Below the pieces are notes generated by a model. The model had not been told where the DNA came from. It saw nothing but the letters and a program-made list of their open reading frames with translations, and ran no database searches. A stretch of DNA of 64,000 bases from Sediminitomix flava. Its GTDB lineage: Bacteria > Bacteroidota > Bacteroidia > Cytophagales > Flammeovirgaceae. The stretch covers positions 124,001 to 188,000 of the forward strand of contig NZ_QGDO01000003.1 of assembly GCF_003149185.1 (NCBI RefSeq). Direction: 5' to 3'. The translations under genes were made by a program, and so were the position numbers. Of this stretch, positions 1-8,350 are shown piece by piece. Positions within the stretch are counted from its first letter, which is position 1; every line of letters starts with the position of its first letter.

Positions 1-2
1 AT

Positions 3-80
3 CCACACGGCATAAAAGTGATGTTGGATACAGGTGAAGTTGGAAGGGTGAAGAAAATTTTCCCGGATGAGGAATTTTAA
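3..80 (+). CDS. C-terminal end of YwbE-like protein (partial)
   Basis: Only the last 25 codons lie in the window, ending in TAA at 78-80. The peptide begins PHGIKVMLDTGEVGRVKKIF. This matches the conserved end of the small YwbE family (DUF2196), where a HPHGIKV..L.DG.VGRV motif closes a protein of about 65 residues. The function of that family is unknown; it has an RNA-binding-like, basic character. The upstream part and start lie outside the window. A strong hairpin follows 8 bases after the stop. The family call rests on a short but distinctive motif. Confidence 0.7.
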   Translation, partial: PHGIKVMLDTGEVGRVKKIFPDEEF

Positions 81-87
81 AAACAGA

Positions 88-118
88 GGCTCGAATACAA
101 TCCGAGCCATGTTTTCCC
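88..118. terminator. Bidirectional terminator between convergent genes
   Basis: A GC-rich 6-bp stem pairs 88-93 with 103-108 around a 9-base loop. It has T-rich sequence on the plus side (112-115) and an A-run on the left (77-83) that gives T residues on the minus strand. It lies between the plus-strand YwbE-like gene and the minus-strand gene ending at 120, so it can serve both. Confidence 0.5.
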
Positions 119-119
119 C

Positions 120-734
120 TTAAAATACAAATCCAAAAGTTAAACCTAGATTCGGAGGTTTATTCATCCGTCTTTGTTGGTCTCTAAATGTTTCGAAGCT
201 ATCTCGACCAACTTTTTCATAAGATTTCAAGAAACTTCTCTGCATGTTTTGAACTTGTTTTAGATTTTGCTTTGCGTTCTGAACCAGTCTCATTTGCTCC
301 TTATATTCTTTTGTCTCTTTAAATTTATCCGATAAAAATGCTTGCTTGAATTGATCCTTGTCTGTGGGGAAAGGTGATACCGAAATTTCTTCAAGGACTT
401 TTGTATCGGGTTCAAGCCTGACTAAAGCATAGACATGATCTTCGTTTGTTAGTTGATGATCTATGTAGATTGTTTTGCGCTTATAGCCTACATAGCTAAC
501 CTGAATAGAATCTTTGGTCATTAGGTCAAATGTGATATTCCCTTCTTTATCGGTAATGCCCACTTTTTTACCGTATTGAATGTGAGCATAAGGTAGAAAA
601 CTCTGAGACTCCATATCAATGACATGTAATGTAACTTTTTGAGTGGGAGGTTCTTCTTTTTCTTGTTCTTGAGCAAAACTCGAAAAAGAAAGCGTACATA
701 GTAGAGTCGAAAAAAAACTGATTCTTTTTAGCAT
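120..734 (-). CDS. Exported carboxypeptidase-regulatory-like domain protein
   Basis: A 204-residue protein. Residues 1-21 form a signal peptide ending SFSSFAQ, so it acts in the periplasm or at the outer membrane. Residues 33-110 match the carboxypeptidase D regulatory-like beta-sandwich (PF13715 type): a hydrophobic strand pattern with PYAHIQYG, GITDKEGNITF and DSIQVSYVGYKRK, as at the N-terminus of many Bacteroidota TonB receptors. Here the domain stands without a receptor. The C-terminal 90 residues are basic and Gln/Lys-rich, probably helical, and end with a hydrophobic GLTFGFVF tail that may be a beta-strand for outer-membrane association. The substrate is unknown. The ATG start at 734 gives a clean signal peptide. 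It is a single gene, convergent with the upstream partial gene. Confidence 0.75.
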   Translation of the reverse strand: MLKRISFFSTLLCTLSFSSFAQEQEKEEPPTQKVTLHVIDMESQSFLPYAHIQYGKKVGITDKEGNITFDLMTKDSIQVSYVGYKRKTIYIDHQLTNEDHVYALVRLEPDTKVLEEISVSPFPTDKDQFKQAFLSDKFKETKEYKEQMRLVQNAKQNLKQVQNMQRSFLKSYEKVGRDSFETFRDQQRRMNKPPNLGLTFGFVF

Positions 735-868
735 GTTAATATTGATTTATATTCAATATTAATCTGTTAGACAGCTAGTTAAAAAACATTTTAGAGCATT
801 TACATTCTTTTATATTCTCTTGAGTAAAAATCTGTGAAGTTTAAATAAATTTAAACGAGTTGATAAAA

Positions 869-904
869 AAATCCCTTTCATTTTAACATAAATGAAAGGG
901 ATTT
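869..904 (-). terminator. Rho-independent terminator of recN
   Basis: A 15-bp perfect stem (869-883 with 890-904) has a 6-base loop. On the minus strand it is followed by a run of seven T (865-871 on the plus strand read as A). It lies 24 bases after the recN stop codon. Confidence 0.85.
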
Positions 905-927
905 GAAATTTATTTTATTCGGATGAA

Positions 928-2580
928 TTAGCTCTCCATCAATTCTTTAGCACTGTTAAATGCCATCTCACTCGGGTTGGCTCCTCCAATCATTTGAGCA
1001 ATTTCTTGGAGTCTTTCTTCTTCATTCAAAGGTCTGATCTTCGAGATCGTTTTATCCGAAGAATGATCTTTATAAACGAAGTAATGTTTTTCTCCGATTG
1101 CAGCAATTTGAGGTAAATGAGAAATTGAAATCACTTGGTGACGTTTACCCATTTCACGCATCATTTGTCCTACTTTAATCGCAATTTCGCCCGAAATACC
1201 TGTGTCAATTTCATCAAAAATGATAGTAGGCATAGCTGTTTTGTGAGCCATTACGTATTTGACAGCAAGCATCAAACGAGAGAATTCACCACCCGATGCT
1301 ACTGAACGCATAGGTTGTGGTTCACGTCCTTTATTGGCAGAGAACAGGATTTCAATCTTGTCAATACCTGTAACGTCTGGTTCTTGCTCAGATTGCTCCA
1401 TGACTACTCGACCATTTGGCATACCCAAGTCATGAAGATGACCGTTAAGCTCATCTTGCATTTGAGGAAGGTGAACTTTACGAGCTTCAGAAAGTTGACG
1501 AGCGATAATCATTAATTGCTCAAAACATTCATTTTTCTGTTGCTCCATTTCGGCTAAGTCATCGTCAAAGCCAATCACCTTATCCACTTTTTGTTGCAAG
1601 TCTTCACGAACAGTGATCAGTTCTTCTACAGACTTAACTTTATGTTTTTGCTGTAAGGAATAAAGGCTTCCCAAAATATCATTAATCTGCTCTATTCTTT
1701 CTTGGTCAAAGAAAAGATCAGATTCTTCACTTTCAATTTCGTAGGCGATGTCTCTAATTTCAATCATTGCACTTTCCGTACGTTGAGCAATCGCTTCAAA
1801 CTGTGGAGAAAGTGAGGTGAGTTGATTTAAAATGAGAGAAACATCTTTTAGCGCAGATTCTACTGCATATTCAGAACGGCTTAAAGTGTCTAAACTTTCG
1901 TTTAGTTTAACTTTAATATTTTCTGCATTTTCTAGCTTTTCAAGCTCTTTTTCCAATTCTTCTTGATCAAGATCGTCCAATTCAGCATCGGTCAATTCTT
2001 TCAGTAAAAATTGGTTATAATCAAACTCATCTTTAACACGTTGGTGTTCATCAAGAAGGTCTTTGTAGGCTTTCTGTACTTTTTGATAAGCTCTGTAGGC
2101 TTCTCCTGTTTGTGCTAACAAGTTTTGATTGCCTGCATAAACATCTAAAAGGTTGAGCTGATAGGTGTTTGTCCCAAGCTGAAGGGTGTCGTGTTGAGAG
2201 TGGATATCCATCAACTTAATACCAATTTGCTTGATCACTTCCAATCGGACAGGAGTGTCGTTGACAAATGCTCTTGATTTTCCTGAAGGAGTAATTTCTC
2301 TGCGGAGAATTGTGTTTTCTTCAAAATCAAGTTCGAGTTCTTCAAAAAGTGCTAGAAGATCGTATGATTCAATTGCAAAAGTGCCCTCAATTACGCATTT
2401 AGTAGTTTGATCAAAAAGTGCTTTCGATTCGGCTCTTTCTCCCAAAAGTAAGCCTAATGCACCAAGCATGATCGATTTACCAGCTCCAGTTTCACCAGTA
2501 ATGATATTCAACCCCGAAGCAGGATTGATCTCCAAATGCCTAATAAGTGCGTAATTCTTGATTAGCAGATTTTTTAGCAT
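928..2580 (-). CDS. recN: DNA repair protein RecN
   Basis: A 550-residue SMC-like ATPase of recombinational double-strand-break repair; RecN works with RecA to bring broken ends together in the cytoplasm. Walker A is GETGAGKS at residues 29-36. Two long coiled-coil arms occupy roughly residues 155-370. The C-terminal ATPase half carries the signature segment SVASGGEFSRLMLAVK, Walker B TIIFDEIDTGISG, and the H-loop VISISHLPQIAAIG. Full length for the family. The ATG at 2580 places the ATPase core directly at the N-terminus, as in other RecN proteins. It is monocistronic, with its own terminator, and about 270 bases separate it from the sufD end. Confidence 0.95.
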   Translation of the reverse strand: MLKNLLIKNYALIRHLEINPASGLNIITGETGAGKSIMLGALGLLLGERAESKALFDQTTKCVIEGTFAIESYDLLALFEELELDFEENTILRREITPSGKSRAFVNDTPVRLEVIKQIGIKLMDIHSQHDTLQLGTNTYQLNLLDVYAGNQNLLAQTGEAYRAYQKVQKAYKDLLDEHQRVKDEFDYNQFLLKELTDAELDDLDQEELEKELEKLENAENIKVKLNESLDTLSRSEYAVESALKDVSLILNQLTSLSPQFEAIAQRTESAMIEIRDIAYEIESEESDLFFDQERIEQINDILGSLYSLQQKHKVKSVEELITVREDLQQKVDKVIGFDDDLAEMEQQKNECFEQLMIIARQLSEARKVHLPQMQDELNGHLHDLGMPNGRVVMEQSEQEPDVTGIDKIEILFSANKGREPQPMRSVASGGEFSRLMLAVKYVMAHKTAMPTIIFDEIDTGISGEIAIKVGQMMREMGKRHQVISISHLPQIAAIGEKHYFVYKDHSSDKTISKIRPLNEEERLQEIAQMIGGANPSEMAFNSAKELMES

Positions 2581-2787
2581 TGCTATAATTCGAATTTACG
2601 CAGTGCGAATTTCGCCTGCTGCCGCCTAAAATTATGATCCGTTGTAATATAGAACGAACGGATATCATTCTATGATATAAAATGACAAAGCGAAATTACT
2701 ATTTCTCCATTAGAAATTGCAATCCTTTCTATGGAAATTGAGTTTATTAGCTAAAAGTTTAGAAAATAATTTATTGTTAAGTCAAAA

Positions 2788-2817
2788 AAAGTCATCCTAA
2801 TTGCTCAGGATGACTTT
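2788..2817 (-). terminator. Rho-independent terminator of sufCD
   Basis: An 11-bp stem pairs 2788-2798 with 2807-2817. An A-run at 2784-2790 reads as TTTTTT on the minus strand. It lies about 32 bases beyond the sufD stop. Confidence 0.8.
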
Positions 2818-2848
2818 AGATCTATTAAAGAAGAGTATTTTTTATCTC

Positions 2849-4177
2849 TTACAAGAATTCGTAGTTCAAACGGTCTGCAATCAACTTTTCGATATAGTTT
2901 TTCACAGGCTCTGATTTTACTCTATCCAATACATCTGCACAGTAAGCAAACATCAACAATGCTTTTGCATTATCTTCGTTGATACCACGTGCTTTCAAGT
3001 AGAATAAAGGCTCTTCGTCCATTGCTCCTACAGTACAACCGTGAGAACATTTAACGTCATCAGCCCAAATTTCCAATTGAGGTTTTGTATCGATGCTAGC
3101 ATCTTCAGAAAGCATCACGTTTTTATTTGATTGGAACGCGTTTGTTTTCTGTGCGTGAGGTCTTACATAGATTTTACCATTGAAGACACCACTAGCTTTT
3201 CCATCTAAAATACCTTTGTACAACTCGTTTGAGTATGAATTAGGCTTCATGTGATCTACCGCAGTGTGGTTATCTACATGAGTTTTGCCATCTACCATAT
3301 ACAAACCGTTCATGTAAGCTTCGCAGTGCTCACCGTCCAAGTTGATGTTAAGGTTGTTACGGATCAATTGACCGCTCATTGTAACTACAGTGTTCGAGAA
3401 GTTACTTTCGTCCTTCTGGTCAACGTGTGTAGTACAAACTTGAGCAGCTTTATCGTTGTCAGCCTGAATTTTGTAGTGATCGATACGAGCATGTTTTGCC
3501 ACAGAGAATTCAGATACTGTGTTCAACAAACTGTTTTCTTCACCTAAAGTTACTGTGTGCTCAATTAGCGTAAGGTGAGCATTCTCTTCAGCAACGATCA
3601 AGTTACGAGGCTGAGAAATTACAGGACCTTGTGCAGTATCATTGATGTACAACAACAATACTGGCTTTTGAAGATCGTATGAACGAGGTACGTGAACAAA
3701 TACACCATCTTGCGCGAAAGCAGTATTCATTGCTACGAAAGCCTGTGATTCGTGCTGAGCGATTTTGCTAAAATATTCACCTACTTTATCAGCATGCGAT
3801 TTGTGTGCATCTTGAAGTGTAGAGATAATAGCTTTTTCGTCAGCTTGAATGTCAGAAAGTTCTTCGTTGAATTTACCATTCACAAAGACAAAAACATGAG
3901 CCTCAAGACCATCAAAGATGAATGGCTTGATGTCTTCTTTTGTCAATTGAGAACCTCTGTTCCAGTTATATTCTAAAGAAACAAGTTTCTTGATATTCGT
4001 ATATTTCCACTCTTCGTCTTTAACCGAAGGAAAATCCAATTTAGAGAGAGCTTCAGCACCTTGCTTTCTGATTTGATGCAAGCTACTTTCTACCTCATTA
4101 TCGAGTTCTGCTTCCCAATTGTGGAATTGATCTAATGCAGCGCTTTTCAAAGCAGCATTTTCGAGAACTTTACTCAT
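2849..4177 (-). CDS. sufD: Fe-S cluster assembly protein SufD
   Basis: A 442-residue SufB/SufD-type scaffold subunit. In the SUF system, SufD pairs with SufB and the SufC ATPase to build [Fe-S] clusters in the cytoplasm. The N-terminal helical part has the conserved DEEWKYTNI segment (about residues 54-62). The central right-handed beta-helix and the C-terminal motifs IYVRPHAQKTNAFQSNKN, PQLEIWADDVKCSHG and FYLKARGI are those of the SufBD core. The cysteine and histidine in VKCSHGCTVG are the usual conserved pair. It lies 106 bases after sufC and is clearly in the same transcript. Confidence 0.95.
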   Translation of the reverse strand: MSKVLENAALKSAALDQFHNWEAELDNEVESSLHQIRKQGAEALSKLDFPSVKDEEWKYTNIKKLVSLEYNWNRGSQLTKEDIKPFIFDGLEAHVFVFVNGKFNEELSDIQADEKAIISTLQDAHKSHADKVGEYFSKIAQHESQAFVAMNTAFAQDGVFVHVPRSYDLQKPVLLLYINDTAQGPVISQPRNLIVAEENAHLTLIEHTVTLGEENSLLNTVSEFSVAKHARIDHYKIQADNDKAAQVCTTHVDQKDESNFSNTVVTMSGQLIRNNLNINLDGEHCEAYMNGLYMVDGKTHVDNHTAVDHMKPNSYSNELYKGILDGKASGVFNGKIYVRPHAQKTNAFQSNKNVMLSEDASIDTKPQLEIWADDVKCSHGCTVGAMDEEPLFYLKARGINEDNAKALLMFAYCADVLDRVKSEPVKNYIEKLIADRLNYEFL

Positions 4178-4283
4178 TGTTGATATTTTTTATTTGAGAA
4201 AGAAAATGTCGGAAGAACTGCTGAGAATTTTCTATCAAATTCTCATACAGTTTCACAATGTAATTGGAGCAAGAAAGAAAAGC

Positions 4284-5048
4284 TTATTGCTTTTCTGCTT
4301 CTTCAGCCTCTTTGATTACCCAATCGTAACCTTCTTCCTCAAGTCTAAGTGCCAATTCTTTAGTACCTGATTTCACGATTTTACCTTTGTAAAGTACGTG
4401 TACAAAATCAGGAACGATGTAATCTAGAAGTCTTTGGTAGTGTGTCACTACAATAAATGAACGATTTCCATCACGTAATGAATTCACACCGTTAGCAACG
4501 ATTTTCAATGCGTCGATATCCAAACCTGAGTCAGTCTCATCAAGAATAGCCAACTTAGGGTCAAGCATTGACATATGGAAGATCTCGTTTCTTTTCTTCT
4601 CACCACCTGAGAAACCTTCGTTCAATGAACGGTTCATCAATGATGGGTCAATATTTACAACTTTAGATTTCTCTTTTACTTCTTTCAAGAAAGAAACAGC
4701 ATCAAAAGGTTCTAATCCTCTCGCTTTTCTTACTTCGTTAACAGCAGTTTTTAGGAAGTTTACATTGCTCACTCCAGGAATTTCTACAGGGTATTGGAAA
4801 GCTAAGAATAGACCTTTCTGTGCTCTTTCTTCTGGAGCTAATTCAAGAAGATCTTCACCCAAAAATTCTACGTCTCCACCTTCTACTTCAAAATCCTCTT
4901 TACCTGCAAGAACAGACGCCAAAGTACTTTTACCAGAACCGTTTGGTCCCATGATAGCGTGAACTTCACCTGGTTTTACTTCAAGATTAATTCCTCTTAG
5001 GATTTCTTTCTCTTCAACCGAAGCCTGTAGATTATTGATCTTTAACAT
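4284..5048 (-). CDS. sufC: Fe-S cluster assembly ATPase SufC
   Basis: A 254-residue ABC-type ATPase that energises the SufBCD scaffold. Walker A is GPNGSGKS at residues 34-41, the signature is FSGGEKKR, and Walker B is LAILDETDSGLDID, with the SufC-specific ETDSGLD in place of the transporter EPTSGLD. Full length. The ATG at 5048 fits the start of the nucleotide-binding fold. It is followed by sufD. The usual first gene sufB is absent: the next gene upstream on this strand is an unrelated PP-loop ATPase closed by its own terminator. A possible -7 box (TAAATTTG on the minus strand, 5149-5142) lies about 95 bases upstream, without a clear -33 box. Confidence 0.95.
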   Translation of the reverse strand: MLKINNLQASVEEKEILRGINLEVKPGEVHAIMGPNGSGKSTLASVLAGKEDFEVEGGDVEFLGEDLLELAPEERAQKGLFLAFQYPVEIPGVSNVNFLKTAVNEVRKARGLEPFDAVSFLKEVKEKSKVVNIDPSLMNRSLNEGFSGGEKKRNEIFHMSMLDPKLAILDETDSGLDIDALKIVANGVNSLRDGNRSFIVVTHYQRLLDYIVPDFVHVLYKGKIVKSGTKELALRLEEEGYDWVIKEAEEAEKQ

Positions 5049-5292
5049 TCGTATTAAAATTTATATTCAAGAAGTGTTCTTAATATCTTTTGATTAACAA
5101 TTCCATATAACAGAATAAAGATGGGATTGTTTTTTGATCTGCAAATTTATTTAGATTTTCTATAAATAGAGAATGTTTTAGCAAATAAATCTATCTATTT
5201 TGATGATAAATATTGCCAAACAGGCTCTTCTTCGAAAATTAGAGATCAAGAATAAATTGTAGCAAAAAGAACCCGTCTTTTGTAAATAAAAA

Positions 5293-5323
5293 AGGCGAGA
5301 AAAGGTGTCGCTTTTTCTCGCCT
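5293..5323 (-). terminator. Rho-independent terminator after PP-loop gene
   Basis: An 11-bp GC-rich stem pairs 5293-5303 with 5313-5323. On the minus strand it runs into TTTTTTATTTA (from 5282-5292). It starts 13 bases after the stop of the gene ending at 5336 and separates it from sufC. Confidence 0.85.
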
Positions 5324-5335
5324 GAAAGGAAAAAA

Positions 5336-6337
5336 TTATTGAACCTGATACTTTTTGATTAGTATGTTCAGCTGTTCCAAATCAACAGCTTCACATGGTT
5401 CTGCTTTTCCATTTACCAAAATATCGATTTTTTCTTTTCCTTTTACTTTAGAGTACCTGCTGAAAAGTTCTTTTGCAAATTTGATTTCCTCCTCATTTAG
5501 TTCGCCAAATCCGAGTATGTACGGTCCAGCAACTTTGTCAGTATCAATTTGGATGGAAGCTCCTTCTCTATACTCGTATATTTTCTCATTATCTGCTTCT
5601 GAGCGTCCCACAAATAGATATTTTCCGTTGTCAAAACGATAAAAACGTCCGTGGCGGATGAGGTAGAATAGGTCGTTGAATTCTTCATCGAGATAGCCAT
5701 CTTGTTCAATTAACTTGAGTCTTTTAGAGTAATTGACATCGGTAAGAAGACAACCACCTGCCGGACTAGGATATTCGGTAATACCAAATTTCTTAGCTAA
5801 TGCTTGTTGTGGTCTTCTGCTTCTTCCTTGAATGTCAAGAAGTTTTTCTCTGTCTACCCAACCTTCTCTTTCCGGAAGGGTAGGTTCTAGGTGTTTTGCA
5901 CACATTGGTCGCAAAATTAGGTCTTTCACCCCAGAGATATTTTTTACAGTGTTTAATGCTTCTTTGTTTTGTGACATCGGACGTTGCCCGACTACTTCTC
6001 CACTGATGATGAAATCAGCATCAAATTTTTCAAGTAGTTCTTCGGCAGAGTATTGCATCATGAGTCCATGACAGTCAATACATGGATTCATGTTTTTACC
6101 ACGTCCAAACTGTGGGTTTTTGACTATTTCGGTGTGGATAGGTTTGATGTCTACATATTCTACTTCCAGACCAATTTGTGAAGCCATCTTTTCTGCCAAT
6201 TCATTTTTACCTCCAAAAAAGTGAGATACAAAATTGATAGGTACAACATCTACACCTTGGTCTTTAACTACTTTCATAGCTAACAATGAATCTAATCCTC
6301 CTGAAAATAATGCAATTGCTCGTCTCTGATTCTCCAC
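5336..6337 (-). CDS. PP-loop ATPase, ThiI/MnmA-like tRNA thiolation family
   Basis: A 333-residue cytoplasmic adenylating enzyme of the tRNA-sulfuration type. The PP-loop is FSGGLDS at residues 11-17. Cysteines occur as NPCIDCH (C86, C89) and GGCLLTD (C196). A CxxC plus a third distant Cys is the arrangement that binds a [4Fe-4S] cluster in TtcA/TtuA-type thiolases; cluster binding here is inference. The C-terminal third (about residues 210-333) resembles the DUF814-type module found in ThiI-like proteins of archaea and some bacteria. The start is GTG at 6337, since SGGLDS follows directly and no ATG is available. It is not a canonical MnmA or ThiI: no THUMP domain is visible. Probable role: thiolation of a tRNA uridine or a related small molecule. 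Confidence 0.75.
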   Translation of the reverse strand: MENQRRAIALFSGGLDSLLAMKVVKDQGVDVVPINFVSHFFGGKNELAEKMASQIGLEVEYVDIKPIHTEIVKNPQFGRGKNMNPCIDCHGLMMQYSAEELLEKFDADFIISGEVVGQRPMSQNKEALNTVKNISGVKDLILRPMCAKHLEPTLPEREGWVDREKLLDIQGRSRRPQQALAKKFGITEYPSPAGGCLLTDVNYSKRLKLIEQDGYLDEEFNDLFYLIRHGRFYRFDNGKYLFVGRSEADNEKIYEYREGASIQIDTDKVAGPYILGFGELNEEEIKFAKELFSRYSKVKGKEKIDILVNGKAEPCEAVDLEQLNILIKKYQVQ

Positions 6338-6514
6338 AGTACCGTTTAAATTTTTGATTAATCTTTTGATTACATAAAAAGAACCATAAAGATAAGCTGA
6401 TCAGTCAAAAGCTTTGAATCTATTGTCGCTTATAAGGATTTGTTAAGAAACCAAGGTAATTATCTTTTAAGTAGAAATGTGTTGTGTGATCAATGTTATG
6501 TATTTGAATGGAAA

Positions 6515-6543
6515 AAGGCTACTAACAATGAGTTAGTAGCCTT
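6515..6543 (-). terminator. Rho-independent terminator of Bor-like gene
   Basis: A 12-bp stem pairs 6515-6526 with 6532-6543 around a 5-base loop, and a T-run follows on the minus strand (A at 6512-6516). It lies 26 bases after the stop at 6569. Confidence 0.8.
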
Positions 6544-6568
6544 AATATAATTACTAAATGAATTTCAA

Positions 6569-6865
6569 TTATTTAGTAACTGTTACAGTTCTAGCTCCAA
6601 CAAGGTTGAAAGTAACTGCACCGATTAACAAATCAACGAAACCAGCTTTAGTTTCGATAGTGTAGTCAGTAGCATCACCAGCCATATCACGAGTATCAAC
6701 ATCGTTCAATCTAGCAAGACCTGTGCTTAGGAAGTACCATTGTTTTTTAGAAACAGATACACCATTTTGAGCACCTTTACCTACCATGTGCTCGTTGATT
6801 GAACAAGAAGCAAAAAGAGTAACAGCCAAAAGTACAGCTGACAATTTTACGAAAAATTGTTTCAT
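6569..6865 (-). CDS. Bor/Iss-family lipoprotein
   Basis: A 98-residue lipoprotein starting at the ATG at 6865. An in-frame ATG 20 codons upstream would put a hydrophobic extra stretch before the signal and is rejected. The signal peptide ends in lipobox LFASC (lipidated Cys about residue 21). The mature part aligns over its whole length with phage lambda Bor / Iss (PF06291). Shared features are the VG near the N-terminus, the YFLSTGLA strand (Bor FFVSGIG), a central Asp/Ala-rich segment, then GFVDLLIGAVTFNLVGARTV against Bor FVNGLLGFITLGIYTPLEARV. Bor/Iss are outer-membrane lipoproteins linked to serum resistance in enterobacteria; the role in Bacteroidota is unknown. Codon choice looks like that of a well-expressed gene. 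No phage genes lie nearby. Confidence 0.75.
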   Translation of the reverse strand: MKQFFVKLSAVLLAVTLFASCSINEHMVGKGAQNGVSVSKKQWYFLSTGLARLNDVDTRDMAGDATDYTIETKAGFVDLLIGAVTFNLVGARTVTVTK

Positions 6866-6921
6866 GATTAACTTAATTAAAAAAAATGAATGTAAAAATT
6901 TATAAAAATAGATGTCAAATA

Positions 6922-7452
6922 TCAATTCACTCGTATTGAGCCAATTGAAGATTCAACTTTACGTAAATGCGTTTTGATATTCTCTGTTGGAACGATGTAA
7001 TCAACCAAAACTGAATTAGATGATTTCATCTTAAGTCTAAAAAGCATCAATTTGTCGTTACCAAAGGTATATTGAACAATATCTAGTCCCTCATAATAGA
7101 AGTTAGTGGTGTCCAATACATTTAATTTCATACTCTCAATAAGGTGCCCTGTATTATCACTGATCTCTTGTGCAGGGTCATGTGTACCTAATACATTAAG
7201 ATCTGTAATAGATAATGCTGCTTCCGAAAGTGAATCCTTGTAGATATGTTTAACAATATCTTCTGTGGAATTTACATTTGGATATGATACCCAACCAACA
7301 GGAGCTTCTAGCTGAAAGCCTAGAGTAGTATCTGAAATAGATGCGCCAAGTAGCTTCTTATTTACCTCAAACTCTATAGAATTTTTAGGGTTAGAGGATT
7401 TACAATAAGTACAGCAAAGTATGAGAATACTTAAATAGATAAAATGTTTCAA
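6922..7452 (-). CDS. Exported lipoprotein, unknown function, possible PsbP/DUF1795-like fold
   Basis: A 176-residue protein. The N-terminus has a short hydrophobic signal followed by CCTYCKSS, so lipid modification at one of these cysteines is plausible. The start codon is TTG at 7452. It is the first possible start after an in-frame TAG nine bases upstream, and no ATG precedes the signal, so a rare start is likely real. The mature part opens with FQLEAPVGW and ends with a KVESSIGSIRV helix/strand. That pattern resembles PsbP-like proteins that read F.APxGW...SI; this resemblance is weak. It precedes the Bor-like gene by 56 bases on the same strand and may be cotranscribed. Function unknown. 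Confidence 0.6.
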   Translation of the reverse strand: MKHFIYLSILILCCTYCKSSNPKNSIEFEVNKKLLGASISDTTLGFQLEAPVGWVSYPNVNSTEDIVKHIYKDSLSEAALSITDLNVLGTHDPAQEISDNTGHLIESMKLNVLDTTNFYYEGLDIVQYTFGNDKLMLFRLKMKSSNSVLVDYIVPTENIKTHLRKVESSIGSIRVN

Positions 7453-7626
7453 ACTAGACTATAAAAAATTGTCTTTTAAAAATTTAGGTACTCAAATATA
7501 GTTGCAAGTAGTTACAGTACAAAATCTAATTAATAATATTTAAAAATATTAATATAGATTTATTTTTAAGCTTCTCTAGCTTAAGATATTATGAACATAG
7601 AGTAGCGTTGGTGTCAATTATTTTGG

Positions 7627-8226
7627 CTAAGATTTGTGATTATAGTGATAAACTAATTCTTGTATAGCGTCTTCATTGGAGAAGTTTTTTCGAATTATAG
7701 GGTAGTTCAGATGAATAAAGTCAGCGATAATTTGATCACTAATTTGATCTAGTTTTCCTCTATCAAGAAAATGTGATATGAGGTAATAAGGTGTTTTTAA
7801 TATACCAAAAGGCAGTCCCCACCAACCTAATAAAAACGTTTTAATTAACGAACTTTGTTTTTCACTTTCACCACAATCTGAACAGCAAATTATTGGTCGT
7901 TTAGAAGAATAAGTGAGCACTATAAAACTCATTACTTTACGAATGAGATGACCTTGTAGTGTACCATTTTTTTCGCCACACTCAGGACATTTCATATGGG
8001 TAATGGCTTGGAAGTAAACATTAAATTCTTTCTCACTTAAAGGTTCTGCTTGAAGCTTTACAGACTCTAATAAAGAAGCATCAAGATTTCTCTTTTCAAT
8101 TTGTTGAATTAGTATTTCAACAGCTTCTGGGGCCAAATTAATAACATCATGAGTTGCGATTTTTACGATTTCTTGATCAGAGAACAACTCATAGTTTTTT
8201 TGAATTTGTTTTACATCAATTGACAT
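7627..8226 (-). CDS. Hypothetical protein with zinc-ribbon cysteine pairs
   Basis: A 199-residue protein I do not recognise. Residues 1-70 are helical and acidic. Two CxxC pairs, MKCPECGEKNG (about residues 79-83) and CCSDCGE (about residues 114-118), make a zinc-ribbon-like module with about 30 residues between the knuckles. A hydrophobic stretch, FLLGWWGLPFGILKTPYYL, follows near residue 130 and could be a membrane hairpin. The C-terminus is again helical. Such C4 zinc-ribbon plus hydrophobic-hairpin proteins are frequent orphan proteins of Bacteroidota. ATG start at 8226. It is separated from rocD by the rocD terminator. Confidence 0.6.
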   Translation of the reverse strand: MSIDVKQIQKNYELFSDQEIVKIATHDVINLAPEAVEILIQQIEKRNLDASLLESVKLQAEPLSEKEFNVYFQAITHMKCPECGEKNGTLQGHLIRKVMSFIVLTYSSKRPIICCSDCGESEKQSSLIKTFLLGWWGLPFGILKTPYYLISHFLDRGKLDQISDQIIADFIHLNYPIIRKNFSNEDAIQELVYHYNHKS

Positions 8227-8294
8227 TAGAAAAAATATTAGTTTGAAAAAATAATGATGTTTATAGTTTAACGTACTTTCTAAAGTACAAAAAA

Positions 8295-8321
8295 AGACCG
8301 TTTCTTCTAGAGAAACGGTCT
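8295..8321 (-). terminator. Rho-independent terminator of rocD
   Basis: An 11-bp stem pairs 8295-8305 with 8311-8321 around a 5-base loop. A T-run follows on the minus strand (A-run 8289-8295). It lies about 30 bases after the stop at 8351. Confidence 0.85.
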
Positions 8322-8350
8322 ATATTTCTTAAATCTGAAGATTTAGAGAA

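Noticed and set aside
5336-6337. Canonical MnmA (tRNA 2-thiouridylase) or ThiI
   Set aside because: The length, absence of a THUMP or MnmA beta-barrel and the DUF814-like C-terminus do not fit, although the PP-loop is shared.
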